From Pyropia yezoensis (Eukaryota; Rhodophyta; Bangiophyceae; Bangiales; Bangiaceae), in the NCBI GenBank assembly GCA_009829735.1, contig CM020618.1, positions 8,213,119 through 8,277,118 on the forward strand: DNA of 64,000 bases, written 5' to 3'. Below, one piece after another: positions 1-10,728 of this stretch. A program made the position numbers and the translations under genes. The notes under the pieces are model-generated. The model did no database searches. It was not told the origin of the DNA and saw only the letters and a program-made list of their open reading frames with translations. The number at the start of each line of letters is the position of its first letter. Within the stretch, counting starts at the first letter, position 1.

Positions 1-781
1 AGTGTAAAATGCATGGCTTGGCAGTAGAGAGGCGGGGCACTGGACCCTGCCGTTTACGAGTACACAGTTACCAAAATATTGTGTCTTTCCGTTCTGGCCA
101 ACCTTATGGTGACAGTACGCCCCGCAAGTGGGAAAAGCTGCGGTGCGAGTGGCAAGAGGGCCTCGCGCGGCTGATGGGCTTCTGGCATGGGGTACAATGT
201 CTGAAGAGCAAAAAGGCACAATGTCATTCAGAAAGAAACATGAAGCGATGAGCATCCTATTAGTGAGTGTGTGGCTCCGTGCGATGAGCCACCGTCAAAA
301 TGAAGTCATATGGAAGCTGTTGGATAAGCTCTTGCACACCTGCAGGAGGAATCCCCGGAGTCCACTGCGGTGGGGCTGCACCGCCAGCCATCGCTGCTGA
401 CGAATCAGCAGCTGATGTGGGCGTGATGTCGAGGAACGACTCGCGAGGGGGCTCCGTCATCATGCACGGTACGATAAGGTGTCCTCGATAGGGACGGACC
501 GCGGGAAGAAGATGGTGCTTTCCACGGTGGTGAGCACAATGCCCCACCTGTCGACGACCGCAGATTCGAGACACCCGATCTGGATATTGTTCCACACGAG
601 GCGGCCGACAAAGGCTCAATTCATGGCTGTCACGAGTTTACTGTATGCACTTTTATTTTTAATTAAAGCATAGATCAAAGCATAGATTAATCAAACCCCA
701 AAAGCGACCGTTGCATTAATCATACAGCATTTATCGGTAGTAATTACACGAAACCTTGTAAGCGACTACTCTATTGTCGGT

Positions 782-1270
782 ATGTCAAGCCGCCGAGTAC
801 ACACCACTGCCGCTGCGATTCGAAACACCACTGTTGCTCACTGCATTACGCTGGTGGCCGCCCTGGCCACAATCGCCCGGCGGCACCAGGCGAAGTCGGG
901 GGCGGAGGCAGCTGCGCTGGCGGCGCTGGTGGTGGTGCCATCGGCGGTGTCGCCCCAGACGGTCGCGGTGGTGGGGGAGGGGGGGGGCAGGGCAGCGGCC
1001 AGCCTGGCCCTCCTTGCCACGAACGCTGACTTGGTCGAGGCGGGCGCCAATGTTGGGCATGGCTGTGGTGGGAGCGCCGTCGGTGGATGGCCGGCAGCAG
1101 CCAACGCCGCGCCAGCCGCGAACGCCGCCGCGTCGACGGACGCTGACTCCGTGGCGGCTGCGGCGGCGGCCACAACAGCAGCCCTGCGGACGCTCGCGAC
1201 AGTGGTCGCCCCCCTCCCACCCGTGGATGTTCGCACCGTCGCCATGACCCTGACCTGGGTGCCGGGATAG
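782..1270 (+). CDS. Possible small Ala-rich protein, unrecognised
   Basis: An open frame of 162 codons that is strongly Ala/Val/Thr-rich and has few charged residues after the first 40. I recognise no domain or motif. It begins where composition switches from AT-rich to GC-rich, as seen at real gene starts in this window, but open frames also exist in the other frames over the same interval because GC-rich DNA has few stop codons. Coding status is therefore a guess; no intron signal or homology decides it. Confidence 0.15.
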   Translation: MSSRRVHTTAAAIRNTTVAHCITLVAALATIARRHQAKSGAEAAALAALVVVPSAVSPQTVAVVGEGGGRAAASLALLATNADLVEAGANVGHGCGGSAVGGWPAAANAAPAANAAASTDADSVAAAAAATTAALRTLATVVAPLPPVDVRTVAMTLTWVPG

Positions 1271-1734
1271 CTCGGGGTGGCGCTGGCCTGCTTGGCTGTC
1301 GGGGGAGCAATGGGCTTTGCGCTCGCTTACCGAAAGGCGGCGGTGCGCCGAGGCGCCGCCTCGTCAGCGGCCGCAGTCATCTGAGGTTCAGCCCCCAGCG
1401 CCTACGGTGCACCGGCACCGGAAGAAGACCCTGCCCCACACTGTCGACCTCAGTGGTAAACCGTCACGAGTGCTGCCAGCCGATTCGACACTTGAAAATG
1501 GTATGCCCCAGAAGCTATTCTCGTGGCTCGTTGGGAAGAAAGAGGGGTAGAGGACGTGCAAAGAGGACGTCACTGGCGCTCAATCGTTGTACTGCGACTG
1601 CTTGGTTGGCGCCCAACCACGCTTGTTCTTGGTGGCGCATTGTGGGAGGCGTGCAACTTCTCATGTATTTAGTTCACAATCAAAAGAGGTACAAAAATTG
1701 ACACATCGGTGATTAATTAAAAATGTCTTTGATT

Positions 1735-1778
1735 GAAGCATGCTTTAAGCAAAGGCGAAGCATGCTTTAATCAAAGGC
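1735..1778. repeat. 22-bp tandem duplication containing a palindrome
   Basis: Two adjacent 22-bp units (1735-1756 and 1757-1778) differ at one position. Each contains the 10-bp palindrome AAGCATGCTT. The surrounding DNA is AT-rich and non-coding. It could be replication slippage or paired protein-binding sites; the sequence alone does not decide. Confidence 0.8.
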
Positions 1779-2018
1779 GACTCAAAGAATGCATGCACTT
1801 TGCCAACTATGACGCACTTGCCAGGTTGTTGTACATCTGAAATGAACTCTCGCTTGGGGTACATGCACAATGCTGTATGTATCATTCGAAGCCAAATGTG
1901 CAATGTTATTCCAGGTGTGGAACATTTTATTGACGTTCGTGCCGCAATCCTTCGAAGTAATGGAGCCACCCTGAAGTACTTCATGACATGCTTTTGACTC
2001 GACACCATCCACTTTTTT

Positions 2019-2157
2019 GGAAGCACAATAGGCTTGGGTACTGTGCTTCCTGTAAAACGTGGATGTTGAAGGGACGTGAGAGGTCGGATCCATTGGTCCA
2101 GACAGCGATTTTCATCACCTTCACGTACCGTCAACATCAATTTTTTACAGGAAGCAC
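2019..2157. repeat. Foldback (imperfect inverted repeat)
   Basis: The arms 2043-2086 and 2115-2157 are imperfect reverse complements over about 43 nt, leaving a loop of roughly 28 nt. The outer part GTGCTTCCTGTAAAA pairs perfectly. A third copy of the end motif, GGAAGCACA at 2019-2027, is a perfect 9-bp inverted match to 2042-2050. No open frame covers the structure convincingly. It could be a MITE-like fossil or a hairpin RNA precursor. Confidence 0.65.
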
Positions 2158-2280
2158 TATATCACGCCCCGCACGTGATGTAAGATCACGTATTTTGCGT
2201 GATCTCATGCGTGATTTAGCACGTGATCAAACGTCATGCCCCGGCCGCAAAGGGCATGGTTGGGGGCGTGATCTGGCAGT
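2158..2280. promoter_or_regulatory. Cluster of CGTGAT/ATCACG motifs
   Basis: About seven copies of CGTGAT or its complement ATCACG occur within about 120 bp, including two CACGTGAT sites, the E-box/G-box extension bound by bHLH and some bZIP proteins in other eukaryotes. A weaker cluster of the same motif lies at about 3500-3580 and again in its duplicate at about 5130-5210. No start codon nearby can be tied to it, so a regulatory role is inference. Confidence 0.35.
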
Positions 2281-2782
2281 AAGTTGAACAGTCAAACAGT
2301 ACAGCGAATACATGACGGCAGCATGGGATTACAAGCGCAATGGGATGATGTGCATGACCGATTCCACAGTCCCAGGACGCCCCGTCGATGAGGGAACTGG
2401 TCCCCGTATCGAGCATTGCGCAGGTGCGTTTGGCCTGCGCCGAGAGCGCCCACGAGTGGGCCTCACAACCGCCAGCCTCGTTGGTCTTTACAGCGGCCGC
2501 GGCGGCCGCGAAGCGGAGCGCGGCGACGTCAGCCCAGGCGGCGCCGACAACGCCGCTGCCGCCGACGCTGACGCCGCCACCGTCAGCACACACCGGAAAG
2601 TGACGGAAAATGGGCCACGTCTCGGCCCCCTACTTGTCCGTCCCTGCCCCTTCCCCTGGCACTCCTCCGCTGGCCGCCTTGGCACCCCCCTCGACTAGTC
2701 ACACAAAGACGGTCACGACCGCCACTCCGGTGCCACTGTGGCACTTGCATAGGCCTTCCTAGCACGGGAGAAGGGGAGAGGG
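2281..2782. other. No recognisable gene
   Basis: Short GC-rich open frames occur on both strands, mainly Ala/Pro-rich, without motifs I can name. The stretch ends in a G homopolymer at about 2785-2800, which is where the duplicated segment begins. Confidence 0.4.
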
Positions 2783-4401
2783 TGGGGGGGGGGGGGTTGA
2801 GAGTTTCAGGTGCGCAATGGGGGAGTGCCATACTGGTGGTGCCGCGTGGGGAGGGAGCAGAGAGGGAGGCTACCCCCACCTCCTTGCGCGGGTTCCCGGC
2901 ATTGCCTCTACCCCCCCGCCAATGAATGGCTGCGCCTGAAGTTCTGTGAGCGCCAGAGAGCAGCGGAAAATTCCAGGTTAGAGGGGGAGTGTGTAGGCCT
3001 CTTTGCGTAGGCCGCGTGGTCGCTAAGGAGCCGGTAAGCGCTTGGGAAGTCCCGCCTTGCCACTGTTACCGCTGCGGCGTGCACAGCGCCCGCTCATTTA
3101 GCCCTACTTCTGCTCATGCTGATACTACTACTGACTCCCACAGCTTTGGCTGCCGTCGCCTCAACCCGCGCTGACCATCACCGCCGCGCAGCGACCGGCC
3201 CCACAGATGGACGGCTGCGTCTCGTCGGGGAGGGCGTGCATGAGCTGGCGTAAGCCGCAGCGGGCCTCCGCCGCCCGTTGAAGTTTACTGGCAGTATTGG
3301 GGTTTGTCCCCCTGATGACCTACGACGCGAAGAAAAGGAAATTGGCAGAGCTGGGGCGGAGGGCATCAGTGGGAGTCGGGTGAGGCTGCGAGTGTTTTTG
3401 TCTAAGTACTTAGCATTGCGGAGTCATGCCGTACCCAAGTACTTAGACTCTCATAAGAAATTAAGTAGGTAGGCTAGTTTATACGTGACACGCTGACAAA
3501 AGGGCGTGATTACGACGTGGTCGGGCGTGATTGGACGTCATCGCAGGTCACGGCCCGGTTTTGGGGGCGTGATACTCAAGTATAGTAATAATTACACCAA
3601 TCACTCAAACAAATTGTCGAGGTGCAGCATAAGAACCATAGGAAAGTCCCCTAATATGTGATTATACACTACAATAAAACATTGAAGCACCATTTGCATG
3701 TATATATCGTAAAAGTCAACCAAAGCTAATATCACACATAATATGCTCTACACTAATAACAGCTAAATCTAGTGCGCGGGCACCGTAGAAGCGTCGACGC
3801 CTCGACACTTGGCTCAAACAGGCTAGAGGGGGGGGGGAGGACTCGGGCGAGGGGCGCCCGCCTACGGTGCCCACCCGCCCCACCTGCGACGCCGGCCCTC
3901 TCCGCCACAACGCCGCCCGCCCCCGGGACGACCCCGGGCGGCGGGCGGCCGCCGACGGGCGAGGGGGGCGGTTGCGGCCGAGGGGGCGGCGACTGCGGCC
4001 TAGAAGGGGACGGCTGCTGCCGGGGGGAGGACTGCCTCAGGCGGCTAGGGGTGGGGAGCGGGCGGCCGCTGGTGGGGAAGGGGCGGCGCCTCTTGCCGCC
4101 GCAATACCTGGCGGCAGCCGCCGCCGACACTGTCGGAAAGGAGGGGTGATAAGCGTCGACACCCCATCCTCTGCCTCACCCCACACCTCCCGCCTCTTTT
4201 GCACCTCCCCGCACCCTCTCTTGGCCCTTCACCCCCTCTTTCCCCTGCTGCGGGGGCTCGTCCAGCCACGCATCCAGCCAGTCCTCCGATGCACCGACGA
4301 CCCCCTCTGCCGAGCTCGGCATCTCCCCCGTCCCCGTCTCTGCCCTCGTCCCGGGCGGCCAGGAACGGGAGCGGGCCGACGACGGGGGGCGCGCATCCCC
4401 C
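2783..4401. repeat. First copy of a 1.6-kb duplicated segment (probable contig end)
   Basis: This sequence recurs at 4412-6032 at an offset of 1629-1631 bp, with only two single-base indels found by eye and no obvious substitution. It begins at a G homopolymer and ends directly at the N gap. Its last part duplicates the 3' coding end of the MRS2 gene, which is complete only with the second copy. The simplest reading is that two overlapping contigs were placed next to each other without merging. Confidence 0.85.
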
Positions 4402-4411
4402 NNNNNNNNNN
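4402..4411. other. Assembly gap (10 N)
   Basis: Ten Ns separate the two copies of the 1.6-kb repeat. A C run lies on its left and a G run on its right, both hard to sequence. The fixed round length suggests a scaffold placeholder rather than a measured gap. Confidence 0.98.
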
Positions 4412-6032
4412 GGGGGGGGGGGGGGTTGAGAGTTTCAGGTGCGCAATGGGGGAGTGCCATACTGGTGGTGCCGCGTGGGGAGGGAGCAGAGAGGGAGGCT
4501 ACCCCCACCTCCTTGCGCGGGTTCCCGGCATTGCCTCTACCCCCCCGCCAATGAATGGCTGCGCCTGAAGTTCTGTGAGCGCCAGAGAGCAGCGGAAAAT
4601 TCCAGGTTAGAGGGGGAGTGTGTAGGCCTCTTTGCGTAGGCCGCGTGGTCGCTAAGGAGCCGGTAAGCGCTTGGGAAGTCCCGCCTTGCCACTGTTACCG
4701 CTGCGGCGTGCACAGCGCCCGCTCATTTAGCCCTACTTCTGCTCATGCTGATACTACTACTGACTCCCACAGCTTTGGCTGCCGTCGCCTCAACCCGCGC
4801 TGACCATCACCGCCGCCGCAGCGACCGGCCCCACAGATGGACGGCTGCGTCTCGTCGGGGAGGGCGTGCATGAGCTGGCGTAAGCCGCAGCGGGCCTCCG
4901 CCGCCCGTTGAAGTTTACTGGCAGTATTGGGGTTTGTCCCCCTGATGACCTACGACGCGAAGAAAAGGAAATTGGCAGAGCTGGGGCGGAGGGCATCAGT
5001 GGGAGTCGGGTGAGGCTGCGAGTGTTTTTGTCTAAGTACTTAGCATTGCGGAGTCATGCCGTACCCAAGTACTTAGACTCTCATAAGAAATTAAGTAGGT
5101 AGGCTAGTTTATACGTGACACGCTGACAAAAGGGCGTGATTACGACGTGGTCGGGCGTGATTGGACGTCATCGCAGGTCACGGCCCGGTTTTGGGGGCGT
5201 GATACTCAAGTATAGTAATAATTACACCAATCACTCAAACAAATTGTCGAGGTGCAGCATAAGAACCATAGGAAAGTCCCCTAATATGTGATTATACACT
5301 ACAATAAAACATTGAAGCACCATTTGCATGTATATATCGTAAAAGTCAACCAAAGCTAATATCACACATAATATGCTCTACACTAATAACAGCTAAATCT
5401 AGTGCGCGGGCACCGTAGAAGCGTCGACGCCTCGACACTTGGCTCAAACAGGCTAGAGGGGGGGGGGAGGACTCGGGCGAGGGGCGCCCGCCTACGGTGC
5501 CCACCCGCCCCACCTGCGACGCCGGCCCTCTCCGCCACAACGCCGCCCGCCCCCGGGGACGACCCCGGGCGGCGGGCGGCCGCCGACGGGCGAGGGGGGC
5601 GGTTGCGGCCGAGGGGGCGGCGACTGCGGCCTAGAAGGGGACGGCTGCTGCCGGGGGGAGGACTGCCTCAGGCGGCTAGGGGTGGGGAGCGGGCGGCCGC
5701 TGGTGGGGAAGGGGCGGCGCCTCTTGCCGCCGCAATACCTGGCGGCAGCCGCCGCCGACACTGTCGGAAAGGAGGGGTGATAAGCGTCGACACCCCATCC
5801 TCTGCCTCACCCCACACCTCCCGCCTCTTTTGCACCTCCCCGCACCCTCTCTTGGCCCTTCACCCCCTCTTTCCCCTGCTGCGGGGGCTCGTCCAGCCAC
5901 GCATCCAGCCAGTCCTCCGATGCACCGACGACCCCCTCTGCCGAGCTCGGCATCTCCCCCGTCCCCGTCTCTGCCCTCGTCCCGGGCGGCCAGGAACGGG
6001 AGCGGGCCGACGACGGGGGGCGCGCATCCCCC
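4412..6032. repeat. Second copy of the 1.6-kb duplicated segment
   Basis: Nearly identical to 2783-4401. The non-coding portion, about 4412-5806, shows no gene I can support. The portion from 5807 on is the 3' coding end of MRS2, and the sequence continues into the rest of that gene only from this copy. This copy is therefore the one in its true context. Confidence 0.85.
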
Positions 6033-7403
6033 GGGGCGCCCCCCCCCCCTGCAGCCGCGGCCACCGCTGCGCCGCCCCCCATGGCCCACAGCGCGTCGAG
6101 CAGCCACGGCGACCGCCCGTGCGGCGCCCGCGGGAGGAGCCCGGCAGCGCGGCCCCAAAGGAGGAGCGCTCCAAAGGATGCGGCCATGCCGCCGACGAGC
6201 CCCGCGAGGACGCCCCAAAAGTAGGCGGCTGAGGAGGGGAGGGCGGCCATGGCGAGCGGGAGCCCCAGGTTCATCCCAAATACGGCCGTGACGGTCGAGG
6301 CCGCGCCAAGGACGGTGCTGGCCATGGAAATGAGAAGCGCGACGACGAGGAGCCGGTTTTGAAGAATATCCTTGGGGAAGGGAGTCGGGGGGTAAGGAAT
6401 GAGGCACAGCAGCCGACAAGAACGAGGCACAAAAAATATTAGACCCCCCGCACATGGACACGCTGCTCCTTGGCAAGCAGCGGTGTTCCGTCAGTGTTCG
6501 TCGCGTCGCGCCATGAACGACATCCCAGGTCTGTTCCGTGTCGTCGGTCTGCTCCCTCCCCCCTGCCCCCCGCAAAAGAGCAACGACGGCACCCCAATCA
6601 CGCACCAACCGTATCTCGAGGATGTGCTCAGAGTCGTCAACTGCCCGAAGCAGCAGGGACGCGCGGGTGACGAGGTCATCCACCAGCTGGAGGTACGCCT
6701 CCAACAACTGCTCCACCTCTTGGTGGGCGAGCGGGTTTCGCGCCCGCCGCCCTGGGTGCCTCGCCCCGTCTGACAAGTACATCGCGGCCATGTCCGCGTC
6801 ATTGCCCAGTACCTCGAGGAGCACCCGCTGGACGGCCTGGGCGCGTCCCTGGAACGCGACCAGCTGCTGCTCGGCCACGCGGAGCACCTCCAGCTGCGCC
6901 ACCGACGTATCATCCGCAAGGGCGGCAAGGCAATCCTCCAGCCCCGGCTGGACGTCCCCAAACGCCCCCTCCAGCACCATCACCGCATATGCGAGGAGGC
7001 CCTCGAGCGCAAGAAATTCAAACGGGCTGCCAAACGGGCTACCAGAGTCCCCGGCGGCGGCGGCGTCGGCGGCAGCGCCTACACCCGCCGCCGCCTTGGC
7101 AGTGGCGGACGAAGCCCGCAGGCGAGTGGCGACCATCCGGGTCGCCCCCGCCACGGACGCCGCGCTCGTGTCAAACAGGAAGAGGCGGTCATGGAGGATG
7201 AGGGCACGGACGCCGGCGAGGGATACAATAAGCGCATTGCGACGGCTGAAGAGAGCGGGCTTGGCAACAACGGCGGGGTCCACTTGCCGCAGGTCTCGGA
7301 TCTGCAGCAGGTTGTGCGGAGGCGGATCGCCAGGGGGGGGGGGAGGTAACCGCTGGCGGCCCCCCTGCCGCCGGGCGCGACGGCGCGCGTATCGCCAGGC
7401 GGT

Positions 7404-7442
<39 letters not shown>

Positions 7443-8348
7443 TTCGCCGTCGCCGCTATCGCCGTCGCCGCGGACGACGCCGCCGCCACCGCCACCGCCG
7501 ACGCGGTACGCACGGTGAGGTTCCGTACGCCATGCAGCAGCGGTGGCGGCGACGCCCCCGTCGCAGTCGTGGACCGCAGCCAGGATCTCCTCCCTCGTGC
7601 CCACCCGCCGACGACGCCGGCCGTCGGCCCGCACCTCCCAATAATGTAGCGTCGCGGGCCGCCGTATTGACAGGAGGGAAGACGCCTGCCGGAGGCCGCC
7701 ACCAGCACCGCCACCCCAGCCACTACCGCCGCCACCACCACCAACACTCCTGTTACCGCCAACGGAGGTACCGTCTCTAGCCCGCTCGATGCCGCCGTGA
7801 CCGCCGGCGCTGCGCGCTTGCCGCGGGGCCACCGAGAAGCTGGCCCGCCGTCGTTTGCCATCGGGCAGTCCTCCCCCCGCGGACGCCCCCGCTGCGCCGC
7901 GACCGCCATCCAAGCCCAACCACTCCCGCCTCCCCAGCCCGTCGCCGACGCTGACACGGCGGTGGCGCTCGCCACTCCGGTGGCGGCACCCCTCTCCACC
8001 GCCGCCGCTGCTGCCGCCGTCGGCGCCACCGCCGTCGTTGCTGCTCCCGCCCGTGGCCGACCCCTCAGGCGGCAAGGCAGCGGCCCCCCCGCCGCGCGCA
8101 CGCCCCCCCCCCGCGCGGGCGCCAGGCGGCGGCGCCGACGTTGCGCGCCTACCGCGGCCGTCGGGGCGGTTTCGAGTCTCCGACAATCCACGGCGGCGGG
8201 CGCCCCCGCGGGGGTAGCCCATACCGCGTTGGGGGCACGGGGTGGGGCGGGAAGGAGAGGGGACGGCCGCCGCACCTGTCGTCGCCATCGCCACCACCGC
8301 CTCCACCGCCGGCGCTGGCGCCACCACCAGGGCCACCGCCAATGCCAC
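5807..8348 (-). CDS. MRS2: MRS2/CorA-family magnesium transporter, two exons
   Basis: MRS2 proteins are pentameric Mg2+ channels of mitochondrial or plastid inner membranes, and plant members also sit in other membranes. Model: exon 1 8348-6606, intron 6605-6371 (235 nt, GTGCGT donor, CCAAG acceptor after a pyrimidine tract), exon 2 6370-5807; 768 aa. The family signature begins at about residue 349 (IRDLRQVDP), followed by PFEFLALEGLL (about 442-452), DADMAAMYLSD (517-527), EVEQLLEAYLQLVDD (544-558) and DDSEHILEI (571-579). Exon 2 opens with the first membrane helix and the diagnostic GMN motif at 613-615, then a second helix. The protein is far longer than usual (400-500 aa) because of a Gly/Arg-rich N-terminus with a Gly-Asp repeat and a long C-tail. 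The start at 8348 is the first Met of the frame and is uncertain; an N-terminal intron is possible. Confidence 0.88.
6371..6605 (-). other. MRS2 intron
   Basis: A phase-0 intron with donor GTGCGT and acceptor CCCCAAG placed between ...LEIRL and DILQNR.... Splicing here restores the usual MRS2/CorA transition from the long helix into the first membrane segment. The acceptor is preceded by a C/T-rich tract. Confidence 0.85.
7403..7470. repeat. CGCCGT hexanucleotide microsatellite in MRS2 exon 1
   Basis: About nine tandem hexamers of the CGCCGT type, slightly degenerate at the right end. On the minus strand they encode a Gly-Asp repeat at about residues 297-315 of the MRS2 model, just before the conserved domain. 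Unit length keeps the frame, so copy number may vary between alleles. Confidence 0.85.
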
Positions 8349-8670
8349 CGATGCGACCCCCGTTGCCGCCGCCGTCCATGCCGCCGATGGCAGTCATAGC
8401 AATGTCGTGCCCGAAGCGTGTCCCGGCCGAGCAGAGGACTCGGCAACAGCTGTAAGGGTTGGCCCACAGTTTACCATGCAAACTAATCAATTACAGTCTC
8501 ATTTTTACTAAGATTAGCTTAGACGACGGGGGGGGGAGGTCGTTGACATTCTATCTAAATGAACGCGACTGGAGCTCAAAAATCGACCGAAATGGCCAAG
8601 ATACCTCCGTTCAACCGACGTCAAGTAGAAAGAGAGTTCTATAGTAAGCCGCCATATATATGTACCCTGA

Positions 8671-8708
8671 CTGTTGAGTGAGTGTTGAGTGAGTGTTGAG
8701 TGAGTGTG
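8671..8708. repeat. 12-bp minisatellite (TGTTGAGTGAG type)
   Basis: Three near-perfect tandem copies of a 12-bp unit reading GTTGAGTGAGTG, in AT-rich non-coding DNA about 330 bp upstream of the proposed MRS2 start. Function unknown. Confidence 0.85.
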
Positions 8709-9219
8709 TTGTCTCGTGAGAGGTGACAAGACAAAATTGGCGAAAGAGCAGCAGTCAGACGGAACGTCAGTGGAGCAAACGATGGAGACAAGGGCCTGAG
8801 CCAGAGCAAGCTATGTACTTCTCCTGTTTGATGCCCCTTCTCTGATGCTGCTTCGAGGACAGTTCAAGCCTACATCCCTGTGGCCAACAGAAAAGGAACG
8901 AGCACTCTCCACTCGCTGCAGTGTGCATCTTTCAGAATATGGGGGAAAGGGGATGGAGGCACGGTTGCTCCGCGACAGGCGACTCTCTCCCCACGGTGGA
9001 GTGCTTTAGCGGGGTTTTTCCGGCCCAGACAGTTGGTTGCTCTCGGTCGCCCACCTGCCTGTCGTCCACGCCTACCTCCTCGGCTCAACGCCGGTCCTGA
9101 CAGGAACGCTTCTCGGGAGAGGGAGCGACGACACGCAGCACGCCGCACCCCGCCAACGCACATTACGGACACGGTGCGTCACCGCTGGGGGGGTACAAGA
9201 TGTGTCCATCAATGAGGCC

Positions 9220-9297
9220 GGGATGGAAGCTCTCCATCCCCACCAAGGGCGCCGTCTACCACCGACGGCCCTGCTGGCAGCGATGGAGGCGCTCCAT
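9220..9297. repeat. Two small perfect hairpins sharing GATGGA...TCCATC
   Basis: At 9220-9240, GGGATGGA and TCCATCCC form an 8-bp perfect stem with a 5-nt loop. At 9282-9297 a 7-bp perfect stem, GATGGAG/CTCCATC, has a 3-nt loop. The pair recurs within 80 bp and shares its core sequence. No gene is recognised here; they may be RNA hairpins or binding-site palindromes. Confidence 0.6.
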
Positions 9298-10728
9298 CCC
9301 CCATGACGGCGCTGGTACTGCATTGCGGGTCTGCAAGCTGGTTTGTCCACGTGTTGCTGCTGTTTCCACTCCTACCCTCTGACGCAGACGGCTCCACCGG
9401 GGTGGGGCGGGCGCCATGCTATTGCGACGGCAACGAACCATCTTGCCGGCGACGCACCTCTCGCTCTGTGGTGTCCTGTGCTGTACCTTGGGGTGGCGTC
9501 CAGTGGCCGCACAGTGGGTTGGCACTCTGTTGCCAAACAAGCACACAAGTACATAGGCGTACCGCGACAACGAGGGAAGAGGCGGCCAAGGGCGTGCATG
9601 CCGGCAGGGTCAAAACAGCGATGCATCCAAACGGTGGCGGGCTGCTGCCCCATTTGAGTGGACGCTGCCGGCACGAGCCGACGCGAGCCATCCCCACAAT
9701 CCACCACCCGACTCTCGGCTCCACGGGGTGTCCCTCCCGAGACTGACCGCGCCCCCCAAACCCCTCTGACCAATCACCGCAATCGGAATGTCCCCCCATC
9801 CAGGTATGTCCGGGCCCAGGGAGGGCCAATGGCCACGCGCCTCGTGTGGCGCAGCATCCCGCTTGGTCGAGGGGTGAGCCCAGCGCTGCCGCGCCCAGCG
9901 CTGCCGCGCTGGGCACACGTCCCACCCCCCCCCTGCGTGGGCCCCCGCGCATATATTTTCATAGCCAGCAAAACAACCGCCTCCCTCGTCGCATCGGTGT
10001 CCGTCATCCCGTCTGCGTGGCGGGGCGTGGAGGGGACGGGATCTACGTCGGCGGCCGCCACCCTAGCCAGACGGCGCTCTTGTATCTCCTCCGATAGGGG
10101 GGGTCCCCAAGCGGCGGCCGGCTGTCTTGCAGCCTTCGCGTCTGCTCTCGTCGAGGGCGAGGGAGAGGAGGGAGGATGGTGTGGCGACGGGGACGTTTGG
10201 GGGGGGGCAGGGCGATGACCCCTGCTCAGCCTGCGGGGTGCCCCCCGGCCACACCACCGACCGCCCGCTGCCGTGGGTGTCCCACCTTGCGGCGGGGGGC
10301 GTGTGGGGGGGGATCCCCCCAGCGGGCCTTGCTGTCCGACGTGGCCGGCCGGCCGCGGCGCCACAGGCGCGCGCTCACCACGCGCCGTGGGCGGTCACCG
10401 CGGGGGTTGCCCCCCCCCCCCGCTGTCCCAGCGGGCTGACGGGAGGGATCCCTCCTCCGTTGCCGCCAGATGACAATGCGTGCGCTCTACAAGAGGGGTG
10501 CTGTCGGGGGGAGCAAGGGCGGTCACCCGCGTTGCCCCTTTCCTGCTACGCGTCCCCACCCGCCCAGGCTTCCCGACGGCCCGCCAACCCGCCCCCTCCT
10601 GCGCACAGTGTGCCACCGTGCACATGCACCGGCGGCAGCAGCTGCCCTTCCCCCCTCCCGATTGATGCCGCGTCCTTCCCTCCCCTCCCCCCCCACCCGC
10701 CCAATCCTGAACGTGTTCCCGGCCGGCA

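Larger units (their letters stand above)
1..2018. other. Region without a recognisable gene
   Basis: This stretch is locally AT-richer than most of the window and no frame gives a protein I recognise. It contains AT-rich patches around 650-770 and 1670-1800, short direct repeats near 656-690 and a 22-bp tandem repeat at 1735-1778. One Ala-rich open frame (782-1270) is listed separately. Other open frames are short and overlap each other on both strands. Confidence 0.5.
8349..10728. other. No recognisable gene; hairpins and a small minisatellite
   Basis: Between the MRS2 start and the bZIP-like gene. An AT-rich patch at 8460-8760 contains a TATATATG stretch near 8654-8661 and the 12-bp repeat listed separately; it could hold the MRS2 promoter, but no element is decisive. 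8870-10700 has many overlapping short open frames without recognised motifs. ATATATTTT near 9950 is TATA-like with no convincing gene attached. Confidence 0.4.

Noticed and set aside
3867-4568. Open frame running through the N gap
   Set aside because: It crosses undefined bases and lies in the duplicated contig end; it has no biological support.
7403-7470. CRISPR-like or other spaced array
   Set aside because: The units are contiguous hexamers without spacers, a plain microsatellite in coding sequence.
7079-8467. 462-codon minus-strand frame overlapping MRS2 exon 1
   Set aside because: It is Arg/Trp/Pro-rich with no conserved segment, while the alternative frame carries the MRS2 motifs.
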